Shown: one piece after another, positions 53,901 to 61,339 of the stretch
How the letters are laid out: every line of letters begins with the position of its first letter
How positions within the stretch are numbered: the stretch's first letter is position 1
Program-made: the position numbers and the translations under genes
Notes under the pieces: generated by a model
The model's input: the letters and a program-made list of their open reading frames with translations, nothing else
Told to the model about the DNA's origin: nothing
Databases searched by the model: none
From: Diplolepis rosae
Taxonomy: Eukaryota; Arthropoda; Insecta; Hymenoptera; Diplolepididae
Length of the DNA stretch: 64,000 nt
Direction of reading: 5' to 3'
Assembly: GCA_030998225.1 (NCBI GenBank)
Contig: JAPYXD010000704.1
Coordinates: 7,750,001 to 7,814,000, forward strand

Positions 53901-56361
53901 CGAATTCTTAGTTCATGATTTTTATATAAAGTGGCCAAGTAATGCGCGAGCTCTTCGGACTCTGGCTTAAAATTATGTGGCCAAGTAATTCGCGAGTTCA
54001 ATGGACGTCAGGACTGATATAAATACAAAAATAGCCGCGTAATACGCGAGTTTAACGAAGTCTAACCTGAAAAGAGTGGCCAAGTAATGCGCGAATTATT
54101 AGGGTTATAAGAATTTTTATAAAGTGGCCAAAAAATAATAGTTAACACGTAGGCTCCTGAGACTATGACCTGAATAAGGCGGCCAAGTAATGCGCAAGCA
54201 CTACGAACTCAGATTTTCAGTAAGGTGGCCAAGTAATGCGCGAGTTCAATGGACGTCAGGACTGATATAAATGCAAAATAGCCGCGTAATACGCGAGTTC
54301 AAACAAAGTCTGACCTAAATAAGGTGGCAAAGTAATGCGCGAGCTCTTCGGACTCAGATTTTCAGTAAGGTGGCCAAGTAATGCGCGAGTTCAATGGACG
54401 TCAGGACTGATATAAATGCAAAAATAGCCGCGTAATACGCGAGATCAAACAAAGTCTGACCTAAATAAGGTGGCAAAGTAATGCGCGAATTCTTAGTACA
54501 GGATTTTTATATAAAGTGGCCAAGTAATGCGCGAGCTCTTCGGACTCTGGCTTAAAATTATGTGGCCAAGTAATGCGCTAGTTCAATGGACGTCAGGACT
54601 GATATAAATGCACAAGAAGCCGCGTAATACGCGAGATCAAACAAAGTCTAACCTAAATAAGGTGGCAAAGTAATGCGCGAATTCTTAGTACAGAATTTTT
54701 ATATAAAGTGGCCAAGTAATGCGCGAGCTCTTCGGACTCTGGCTTAAAATTATGTGGCCAAGTAATGCGCGAGTTCAATGGACGTCAGGACTGATATAAA
54801 TGCAAAAATAGCCGCGTAATACGCGAGATCAAACAAAGTCTGACCTAAATAAGGTGGCAAAGTAATGCGCGAATTCTTAGTACAGGATTTTTATATAAAG
54901 TGGCCAAGTAATGCGCGAGCTCTTCGGACTCTGGCTTAAAATTATGTGGCCAAGTAATGCGCTAGTTCAATGGACGTCAGGACTGATATAAATGCACAAG
55001 AAGCCGCGTCATACGCGAGATCAAACAAATTCTGACCTAAATAAGGTGGCAAAGTAATGCGCGAATTCTTAGTACAGAATTTTTATATAAAGTGGCCAAG
55101 TAATGCGCGAGTTCAATGGACGTCAGGACTGACATAAATACAAAAATAGGTGCGTAATACGCGACTTGAACGCAGTCTGACCTGAAAAGTGTGGCCAAGT
55201 AATGCACGAATTCTTAGGGGTATAAGAATTTTTATAAAGTGGCCAAAAAATAATAATTAACACGTAGGCTCCTTAGACTATGACCTGAATAAGGCGGCCA
55301 AGTAATGCGCGAGCACTTCGGACTCAGAGTTACAGTAAGGTGGCCAAGTAATGCGCGAGTTCAATGGACGTCAGGACTGATATAAATGCAAAATAGCCGC
55401 GTAATACGCGAGTTCAAACAAAGTCTGACCTAAATAAGGTGGCAAAGTAATGCGCGATCTCTTAGGACTGATATTTTCACTAAGGTGGCCAAGTAATGCG
55501 CGAGTTCAATGGACGTCAGGACTGATATATATGGAAAAATAGCCGCGTATTTCGCGAGATCAAACAACGTCTGAACTAAATAAGGAGGCAAAGTAATGCG
55601 CGAATTCTTAGGAGTACAGAATTTTTATATAAAGTGGCCAAGTAATGCGCGAGCTCTTCGGATTCGGGCTTAAAATTATGTGGCCAAGTAATTCGCGAGT
55701 TCAATGGACGTCAGGACTGACATAAATGCAAAAATAGCCGCGTAATACGCGAGATCAAACAAAGTCTGACCTAAATAAGGTGGCAAATTAATGCGCGAAT
55801 TCTTAGTACAGGATTTTTATATAAAGTGGCCAAGTAATGCGCGAGCTCTTCGGACTCTGGCTTAAAATTATGTGGCCAAGTAATGCGCTAGTTCAATGGA
55901 CGTCAGGACTGATATAAATGCACAAGAAGCCGCGTAATACGCGAGATCAAACAAATTCTAACGTAAATAAGGTGGCAAAGTAATGCGCGAATTCTTAGTA
56001 CAGAATTTTTATATAAAGTGGCCAAGTAATGCGCGAGTTCAATCGACGTCAGGACTGACATAAATGCAAAAATAGGTGCGTAATACGCGACTTGAACGCA
56101 GTCTGACCTGAAAAGTGTGGCCAAGTAATGCACGAATTCTTAGGGGTATAAGAATTTTTATAAAGTGGCTAAAAAATAATAATTAACACTTAGGGTCCTT
56201 AGACTCTGACCTGAATAAAGCGGCCAAGTAATGCGCGAGCTCTTCGGACTCTTGCTTAACATAATGTGGCCAAGTAATGCGCGAGTTCAATGGACGTCAG
56301 GACTGATATAAATACAAAAATAGGCGCGTAATACGCGAGTTGAACGCAGTCTGACCTGAAA

Positions 56362-56645
56362 ACTCGCGCATTACTTGGCCACCATACTGAAAATCTGAGT
56401 TCGAAGTGCTCGCGCATTACTTTGCCGCTTTATTCAGGTCATAGTCTAAGGAGCCTACGTGTTAATTATTATTTTTTGGCCACTTTATAAAAATTCTTAT
56501 ACCCCTAAGAATTCGCGCATTACTTGGCCACTCTTTTCAGGTTAGACTTCGTTAAACTCGCGTATTACGCGGCTATTTTTGTATTTATATCAGTCCTGAC
56601 CTCCATTGAACTCGCGCATTACTTGGCCTCCTTACTGAAAATCTG
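56362..56645 (-). repeat. Inverted satellite segment with E/F-type subunits
   Basis: From 56,363 the array reads CTCGCGCATTACTTGGCCAC, the reverse complement of the box found upstream. On the minus strand the segment holds A', F (with CGTAGGCTCC), E, C and B subunits in the normal order, so it is an inverted piece of ordinary higher-order repeat. The switch occurs inside a C' subunit just after GACCTGAAAA, with no spacer. An old inversion, foldback rearrangement or assembly join could all produce this. Confidence 0.9.
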
Positions 56646-56900
56646 AGTCCGGAGTGCTCGCGCATTACTTGGCCACCTTACTCAGAATCAGAGTCTGATG
56701 TGCTCGCGCATTACTTGGCCACCTTACTCAGAATTAGAGTCCGGAGTGCTCGCGCATTACTTGGCCATTTTTTATCAGTCTTAGAATCCGTAGTGCTACT
56801 GTATTAATTGGCCACTCTATTTAAGTCAGAGTTCGAAGAACTCTCGTAATATTTTGCCACTTTACAACAGTCTTATAATCTGAAAAACTCGGACATCATA
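56646..56900 (-). repeat. Decaying simple 46-bp monomers at the array edge
   Basis: GTGCTCGCGC landmarks at 56,654, 56,700 and 56,746 give an exact 46-bp period with a single monomer type, unlike the multi-subunit repeats to the left. Further copies at about 56,793, 56,838 and 56,887 are progressively mutated (ACTGTATTAATTGG, CTCTCGTAATATTTTG, then CTCGGACATCATAC). Beyond about 56,900 no repeat can be traced. This is the expected form of an ancestral, no longer homogenised satellite boundary. Confidence 0.88.
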
Positions 56901-57292
56901 CTTATAAACTTAATATTGTATTTTTCCGGGTTCCAGTTATTAAGAATCAGAGGTTTCGAAAAACCAGGAAATTAATTTGTCGTGAATTTCCACTTTAGTT
57001 GCATTTTACTTTCTATATCCACAAAAATGTGTATAATTTTTACGACGTCGGGACCGTAGTGTGTGCCTTTCCTTACAGAGTTTTTCGAACATGTGGTGGG
57101 TCTTTGCTTTTGTCGGACGCTTGAGCACATAATAATCTCAAGTGCCGGGGACATTAAAATAAGGTTTTACTGTGTATAACCCTTGGCGTTGTAACCTGAC
57201 CTATCTGGAGAATGCTTTCTATACACGTCAAACTCTGAACACTAGTCTTCCTAAATACGATTTCTTCCCAAATCAGTTTTCTTTTAGCCATG
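56901..57292. other. Single-copy AT-rich sequence, no gene recognised
   Basis: Unique-looking sequence begins here after the satellite decays. Short open frames exist on both strands, up to about 84 codons on the plus strand from 57,172. They show no recognisable domain, no supporting context and no similarity to a family that I know. I see no RNA gene or clear repeat. Confidence 0.5.
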
Positions 57293-57341
57293 TGGCAGAG
57301 TGGTGGACTTACTTTCGTCTGTCATCTCTGCGGCTTCGGAG
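57293..57341 (+). repeat. Possible tRNA-derived (SINE-like) fragment
   Basis: TGGCAGAGTGG at 57,293-57,303 fits the RNA polymerase III A-box pattern found in tRNA genes and tRNA-derived SINEs, and is followed by TGGACTTAC. A weak B-box candidate, GCGGCTTCGGAG at 57,330-57,341, has lost several consensus positions. No cloverleaf can be folded convincingly, so this is at best a degraded SINE head. Chance is a real alternative. Confidence 0.2.
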
Positions 57342-57781
57342 AAAATACAAAATAAAAATTTTTCCGTACCAATTATATCGTTCGTATTGTTTTAACTTCA
57401 GTGTCCTTTACTTCTGGTGCTCGTGAATGTGTGTGGTTTGCTGTGCGTGCTTTACCAAGGATCCACGTTATATTCTCCATCGTGTTGTTTCTTTCTTTGG
57501 TGAAATAATTGTGTTTATATATGTGCCCTTGAGAGAGTGCGTTCCGCGGTCGCATTTTTCACGGTTCCTGTGGGAGAGGATTACTCGTTGGAACAGTTTT
57601 TGGAACGGCCTGGTTCCTTCACACCTAGGAACTCGCTTACCCATAAGTCTTTCCGCATGTTTACTCTATCTTTTTCTAATATCAATAAGCAAAGGAAAAA
57701 AAGAAAAAAACAAAAAATACAATAATTATTAAGTTGCATGTCTTAGTTAATAAATATTTAAAGGTTACTATTAAGCTAATT
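57342..57781. other. Intergenic sequence with A-rich tract, no gene recognised
   Basis: The stretch contains an A-rich, purine-biased tract at about 57,691-57,720. Open frames up to about 101 codons on the plus strand (57,427-57,732) show no known domain. They translate to Cys-, Phe- and Ser-rich sequence ending in a Lys-rich tail encoded by the A-rich tract, which looks like chance coding. The stretch may be the non-coding tail of a retroelement next to the hammerhead-like core that follows. Confidence 0.4.
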
Positions 57782-57822
57782 GGCACTGAAGAGGGCCCCC
57801 ATTTGTGGCCGAAACGTTTGCC
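57782..57822 (+). ncRNA. Hammerhead-ribozyme-like core, possibly retroelement-derived
   Basis: CTGAAGA at 57,786-57,792 fits the hammerhead CUGANGA box and GAAA at 57,811-57,814 fits the second conserved box. Between them GGGCC and GGCC can pair as stem II with one bulged G. Outside, GGCA (57,782-57,785) and TGCC (57,819-57,822) form a perfect 4-bp stem I. GTT at 57,816-57,818 could be the NUH cleavage triplet. Stem III would be only A-U plus C-G with no loop, so a single copy should not fold into an active ribozyme. Short-stem-III hammerheads acting as dimers are known from Penelope-like retroelements. No reverse transcriptase is visible nearby. Confidence 0.3.
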
Positions 57823-58148
57823 TTTTGTATTTTTTATGTGTTCTATCACTTATAAAAATAAATCCGTATCAAAACTGACCCCATGCTAAATTAACTATTA
57901 CAAAATTAATCATGGACTTGCAAATTTATTTTCGCCTTCGAATACATAAACTTTAGAATCTCCAATCACAAAGCATTTATTAAAGGATTCTAAGAGTTAT
58001 GTGCTAAGGGTTTAACTAAAAGTGGGAATACCGTCAAACAATTTAACTTCTTAGTATCTAGTTGAAATCTGAATATTAGATGATGAATCACAGGACGGAA
58101 AACTAATGTATAATTGAACCTTCGGCTATCAAAAGGAGATATGAAAGA
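57823..58148. other. AT-rich sequence, nothing recognised
   Basis: The sequence is AT-rich, with no open frame of note, no tandem repeat and no RNA signature. It lies between the hammerhead-like core and the left inverted repeat of the next element. Confidence 0.5.
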
Positions 58149-58389
58149 GTGATTCTAAAAATAGATAATATGAGACACTAAATAACAATTTGTCTAATTG
58201 TTAATAATATTTTCTATACAAAATGTCACAATCTGCCGTTTCATGGTGAAAAAATTATTTTTTCATCAATTATTGTTAAGATAAGCTTAATTGAATAATT
58301 GATAAAATTGTTATGAACAATTTTATAAACAAAGCTCCTACGTTTATCATTTTCACATAGAAAGAAGACCATAAAAGTACAATATCAAT

Positions 58390-58554
58390 CAGTGTTGGGT
58401 AAGTTTCACTATAAAAAGTAACTCGTTACAGTCACGTTACTATACAAAAACAAGCAACTCGTCACCATTACAGTTACGTAACTTTACAAAAAAAAGTAAC
58501 TTCTTACCGTTACAGTTACAGATGAAATTAAGTTAAGTTACTTTAAGAGTTACT
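58390..58554 (+). mobile_element. hAT-like transposon terminus with GTAAC subterminal repeats
   Basis: CAGTGTTGGG at 58,390-58,399 resembles the terminal inverted repeat start of many animal hAT elements. It is followed by three loose repeats of about 40-50 bp rich in GTAAC and GTTAC words (AAAAGTAACTCGTTACAG, then ATTACAGTTACGTAAC, then ACCGTTACAGTTACAG), which resemble hAT subterminal transposase-binding repeats. No partner CCCAACACTG was found downstream, so only one end survives, nested within the 58,149-59,095 unit. Confidence 0.5.
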
Positions 58555-58577
58555 CCCCCCCCCCCCCTCCTCCCCCA
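58555..58577 (+). repeat. C-rich homopolymer tract
   Basis: A run of 13 C (58,555-58,567) continues as TCCTCCCCC. It sits directly at the inner edge of the hAT-like terminus. Length is likely variable and such a tract is prone to sequencing error. Confidence 0.8.
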
Positions 58578-59095
58578 CCTAATTGTTCAATCTGGAAATA
58601 TTTTGTAAGTATCCCTTTCTTTCGTGCATAAATCGAAGAACTCGATATAACTTGGCCACGGTACCAAATTTTCTACAAGTTTTTTTGTTGATTCAACCAA
58701 TTCAATCACTGGATCAGCAGAATTATTCGTTTCATCGCCGTTATTTTTGTCGCGCATTATCAGTATTTTTCAAATTTCTCAAATTAGATAAAACTCAACT
58801 TTAAAGTTGCGGATTTGCTCGAAGCAATATGTCTCAAATTAAAGCTTACTTCTTTAAAAAGCAAATAAAAACCAGCACGCAAGCGCGATATCGATAATCT
58901 TTTATTTTCTCACCGCGTGCAATTACCCAAACTTATTGCCCAAAAGTAATGTCAATCAATATTTATAATAATACTGGAATTATTAGAAAAAGCTTCAATC
59001 AAATAAATTACAATTTGCGTAATTTGTTTATGACAAATTTTATTCACAATTACATAAATTGTTATTTAGTGTCTCATATCTAGTTTTAGAATCAC

Positions 59096-59904
59096 TGTTA
59101 CGTTATTGGCGGATAATTTCCGTGAAAAACTGTTTTATAATATGAAAAAATGATAAATCTAAGTTTTTGCTTAAAAAACTGTTTATAAAAATTATAAAAA
59201 TTAATTTTTGATTAATTTCGTTAGTTAATTATCACAAAAAATTTCTTTCCAACAATACTCGTAATTGAAGGAAAAAAGATTTTTTTCTAAGAGTAAACGG
59301 CCGATTGGGTCATTTTTTTATAAACAATTGTTGTTAACAACTCATATTATTTATGTTCGATCAACATTTAAGTTAAATAATACCTTTGAAGGCAATTATG
59401 AATCACTTCTGGTCCGAAAAATCAATCTATCTGTGATAAAAACTCATGAGATTAGAATTCGTTCATAAAAATGTTTATAACAATAGTAATTGTTATCTTA
59501 TGTAATTTTTTCGGTGCAAATTAGGAATCTTATGAAAAATCTCAGCAATTGGGGTCAAACCAAAAATGTCTTCGACGAGAAATACACGCAAGTAAGAATT
59601 TGCTTATAAAAATTCTTTATAATCATTATCTTAAATATTAATAGAATTATTTCTGTTCTATGAGAGCAGTTGCAATAATTCTGGCCAATTGTGAGTTTAT
59701 TTCAGCATTTCTTCTCAAGTTGAAGATTCATCAGGCTGAAATGACCAATTTTGTAAAATTTTTTGTTTATGTATTGTTGCTCCGCGAAAAAAATCAAAAA
59801 ATCGCAATTGACAATTCTTCTGAGAACTTAATGCTGAGAATTTCTTAAAAACAGAATTCAAAATCGATTGAGAAATACGACCTGTAGCCGATTAAGAACA
59901 GTTA
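59096..59904. other. AT-rich sequence with recurring hairpin motifs, no gene
   Basis: TTATAAAC- and ATTGTTA-type words recur at about 59,181, 59,318, 59,473 and 59,602, spaced roughly 130-155 bp. The cleanest is an 8-bp inverted repeat ATAACAAT-AGTA-ATTGTTAT at 59,477-59,496. This may be a very degraded tandem repeat, or only AT bias. Open frames of about 60 codons on the plus strand show no domain. Confidence 0.4.
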
Positions 59905-60024
59905 ATTTCTATTTAATTTTTAAATTATAATTTAATTTTTTTATTATTTATATATTATATATTTTATATTTATTTATATATTTTTTTTTTTAAATTTTTT
60001 TAAATTTTAAATTTTAATTTATAA
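59905..60024. repeat. AT-only low-complexity tract
   Basis: About 120 bp made almost entirely of A and T, with TTTAATTTTTAAATT and TATATTATATATTT patterns. It abuts the first recognisable mariner codons at 60,029 and may have replaced the 5' part of that gene by slippage or insertion. Confidence 0.8.
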
Positions 60025-60122
60025 AGAGTTTCTACATCGGTATGTGACATTAGACGAATTGTGAATCCATCACTACATAACGGAGTCCAGTAAGCAGTCT
60101 GTGCAGTGATTGAGACTAAGGG

Positions 60123-60635
60123 TACCCAAGGCAAAGTATCGCTTTGTAATTGTAAAATGTAAGCGATCGCTTGTTTTTCAAGCGATATCCCTTTTTTTCG
60201 AAGCGACAACTCTTATCTATAGCGTCGTCGCTTTTTACTTCAAGCTATTTCGCTTAGCCACAAGCGCCATCGCTTTTTACCTCAAACCATGTCGCTTCAG
60301 GCACAAGCCTCGTCGCTTTTCACCCTAAGCGATATCTTATTAGCGAGCGACATCGCTTTTAAAGCGATATTCCTAGTCATAAAAGCGCAATCGCGTATGA
60401 GAAAGATTAGCTTGCAGGTAATTAGCTGCAAGCCTCTTGCGCTTGCCCTTCCCATGGCAAAGTATGTCTCGTCAAGAGGTCTCTTAAAAGGATCGAATTC
60501 GTCCACAAGCGATCGTTTTTCAAGAGATCTCTTACCCAAGCGATCGCCTGACTAAGAGATCGACAAAGCGATCGCTTGTGGACGAATTCGCTCCTTTTAA
60601 GAGATTTCTTGTCGAGAGACACTTTGCCATGGGTA
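60123..60635. mobile_element. Foldback-type element rich in AAGCGATCGC, inserted in mariner
   Basis: The outer ends match as inverted repeats: TACCCAAGGCAAAGTATC from 60,123 and the complement of GACACTTTGCCATGGGTA ending at 60,635 agree at 16 of 18 positions. The left half (about 60,141-60,410) is packed with diverged GCGAT and TCGCTTTT words. The right half is a near-perfect hairpin (separate entry). The unit lies between the first and second catalytic blocks of the mariner relic. The left boundary is uncertain because CCCAAGGCAAAG may still be mariner coding (PKAK resembles a family segment at that place). No coding capacity is evident. Confidence 0.55.
60451..60633. repeat. 183-bp inverted repeat centred on CGATCG
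   Basis: The left arm, 60,451-60,515 (starts CCCATGGCAAAGT, ends CCACAAGCGATCG), matches the reverse complement of 60,569-60,633 at about 58 of 65 positions. The inner parts continue the symmetry through ATCTCTTA and meet at CGATCG, 60,541-60,546. The arms share CCCAWGGCAAAGTRT with the left end of the larger element at 60,125, so the hairpin is probably an end-derived duplication within it. The transcript would form a long stem. Confidence 0.85.
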
Positions 60636-60720
60636 AGCCATCCAAAGCAACAAAAAACGCAAAAAACAGACCACGACAATACCCCAGATCACTCGTACGT
60701 GAAAGCCATGGCCAAATTAA

Positions 60721-60952
60721 CCCTTTGCGCTGGAGAGGTGACTCCCAGTCACCACTTAGTTCGATGCCTCAACTCGAGAGGTGACTCTACAGCAATTGGT
60801 TTGATACGGAAACCTGATTGGCGATAATGTCTATTTATATTTGGTTTTATGTTTTTATGTTTTGAATTAGCTGCAAGAAATCCACATAGTATCTAAAAAA
60901 TCGCCTCGAGTTGCTAATTCGCTCAAGCGAAAAAGGCCTTGAGCGCAAAGGG
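60721..60952. mobile_element. piggyBac-like MITE with TTAA target duplication
   Basis: This 232-bp unit starts with CCCTTTGCGCT (60,721-60,731) and ends with its perfect complement AGCGCAAAGGG (60,942-60,952). TTAA flanks it on both sides (60,717-60,720 and 60,953-60,956). A CCC terminus and TTAA duplication are hallmarks of piggyBac-superfamily elements. A subterminal stem GGTGACT-CCC-AGTCACC lies at 60,737-60,753, and GAGAGGTGACTC recurs near 60,775. There is no open frame, so it is non-autonomous. It interrupts the mariner relic between the Leu and Asn codons of AKL-NEL, and discounting the element plus one TTAA restores the frame across the gap. Confidence 0.92.
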
Positions 60953-61190
60953 TTAAATGAACTGAAGTACGAATTGATTCTCCACCCGGCATATTCTCCA
61001 GATAAGGCACCGAGCGACGACTATTCGTCTCTAAGTTGCATACGATAATTTATGCAAGGAAAGGACGTTTTTCGCGTCATTCCGGGAGTGTTTGGTATAA
61101 CATTAGCAAAGCTTAATAAAATAATCTTTTTTTCGAAATCTATTGAGAATTGTCAGAGTTATTCAGTATTTCCATTGACTAGATTGATAT

Positions 61191-61203
61191 GGTGCACCCT
61201 GTA
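61191..61203. other. Possible transposon terminus GGTGCACCCTG-TA
   Basis: Read on the minus strand this is TA-CAGGGTGCACC, resembling the CAGGGTG-type ends with TA target sites common in insect Tc1/mariner elements. It lies about 150 bp downstream of the mariner relic's stop and might be that element's 3' end. The matching 5' end has not been found. Confidence 0.3.
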
Positions 61204-61339
61204 TTTTTTAAATGATTGGACAAATTTTCGGTATACCAATTTCTCTTGAAATTTATAATTCTGATATTTTATAAATTAACAGTAAGAAAAGTTGAGATTT
61301 CGCACGGAATTAATAACCATAACATTCTCTGAATTAATA

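Larger units (their letters stand above)
1..56361 (+). repeat. Modular higher-order satellite array
   Basis: The whole stretch is a head-to-tail array with no unrelated insertion that I can find. Most subunits begin with GTGGCCAAGTAATGCGCGAG or a near copy and then differ in their tails. A is about 46 bp (tail CTCTTCGGACTCTGGCTTAA). A' has the tail CTCTTCGGACTCAGATTTTC. B is about 55 bp (TTCAATGGACGTCAGGACTG). C is about 45 bp and opens with the divergent box TAGCCGCGTAATACGCGAG. D is 46-49 bp (AATTCTTAGTACAG or AATTCTTAGGAGTACAG). E is about 48 bp (TTCTTAGGGGTATAAG). F is about 55 bp and has largely lost the box (GTGGCTAAAAAATAATAATT). These look like diverged copies of one ancestral 46-bp monomer, now amplified as multi-subunit repeats. 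I do not recognise the satellite as a named family. Its scale and homogeneity suggest centromeric or pericentromeric heterochromatin, which is inference. Confidence 0.97.
58149..59095. mobile_element. Unclassified element with long terminal inverted repeats
   Basis: The left arm (58,149-58,222) and the reverse complement of the right arm (59,023-59,095) match over about 70 bp, including GTGATTCTAAAA and ATGAGACACTAAATAACAAT, with a few substitutions and small indels. That defines a 947-bp unit. Just inside the arms a second similarity in direct orientation links about 58,264-58,335 with 58,978-59,052. No clear target-site duplication can be read at the ends. The interior contains a hAT-like terminus and a C-rich tract but no convincing transposase. 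It is probably a non-autonomous DNA transposon or an old foldback. The family is not assigned. Confidence 0.6.
60029..61048 (+). pseudogene. Mariner transposase relic, split by two insertions
   Basis: A mariner (IS630-Tc1-mariner) transposase would cut and paste DNA at TA sites. The first block (60,029-60,120) reads FLHRYVTLDEL-stop-IHHYITESSKQSVQ-stop. VTLDE supplies the first catalytic Asp (codon 60,053-60,055), and both stops are TGA where the family usually has Trp. The second block (from 60,672) reads HDNTPDHSYVKAMAKL, with the second Asp at 60,675-60,677. The third block (60,956-61,045) reads NELKYELILHPAYSPD then KAPSDD, with the third Asp at 61,016-61,018, and ends at TAA 61,046. The second and third Asp are separated by exactly 34 residues once the insertion is discounted. 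The MAKL-NEL and HPxYSPD segments suggest the irritans-like group. The N-terminus and roughly 60 core residues are missing, so it is dead. Confidence 0.85.

Noticed and set aside
4431..56133. Many minus-strand open frames of 60-78 codons with recurring peptides such as ELAHYLATLYKN and LISRITRLFLHLYQS
   Set aside because: They are translations of the satellite subunits, broken by stops wherever subunit order changes and lacking any domain or promoter. They recur because the DNA recurs.
1..56361. CRISPR array, suggested by a regular repeat with variable tails
   Set aside because: The variable parts are not unique spacers. They are a handful of recurring subunit types, the flanks hold animal transposons, and no cas gene is present.
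1..56361. CENP-B box in the satellite
   Set aside because: The conserved box does not match the known CENP-B motif. A centromere role is possible but not supported by sequence alone.
57293..57341. Functional tRNA gene
   Set aside because: Only the A-box-like segment fits. The B box is degenerate and no cloverleaf forms, so it is kept only as a low-confidence SINE-like fragment.
57172..57732. Overlapping plus-strand open frames of 84 and 101 codons
   Set aside because: There is no recognisable domain, the composition is odd, and the C-terminus is encoded by a low-complexity A-rich tract. It fits chance open frames in AT-rich DNA.
58610..58770. Minus-strand frame of about 56 codons starting MRDKNNGDETNNSADP
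   Set aside because: It is plausible in composition but short, preceded by stops, and without family similarity that I can name. It may be a transposase scrap but cannot be supported.
60110..60827. Several overlapping open frames of 68-88 codons on both strands
   Set aside because: They lie in the inverted repeat and the MITE, where symmetry generates mirrored frames. The only real coding trace there is the mariner HDN block.
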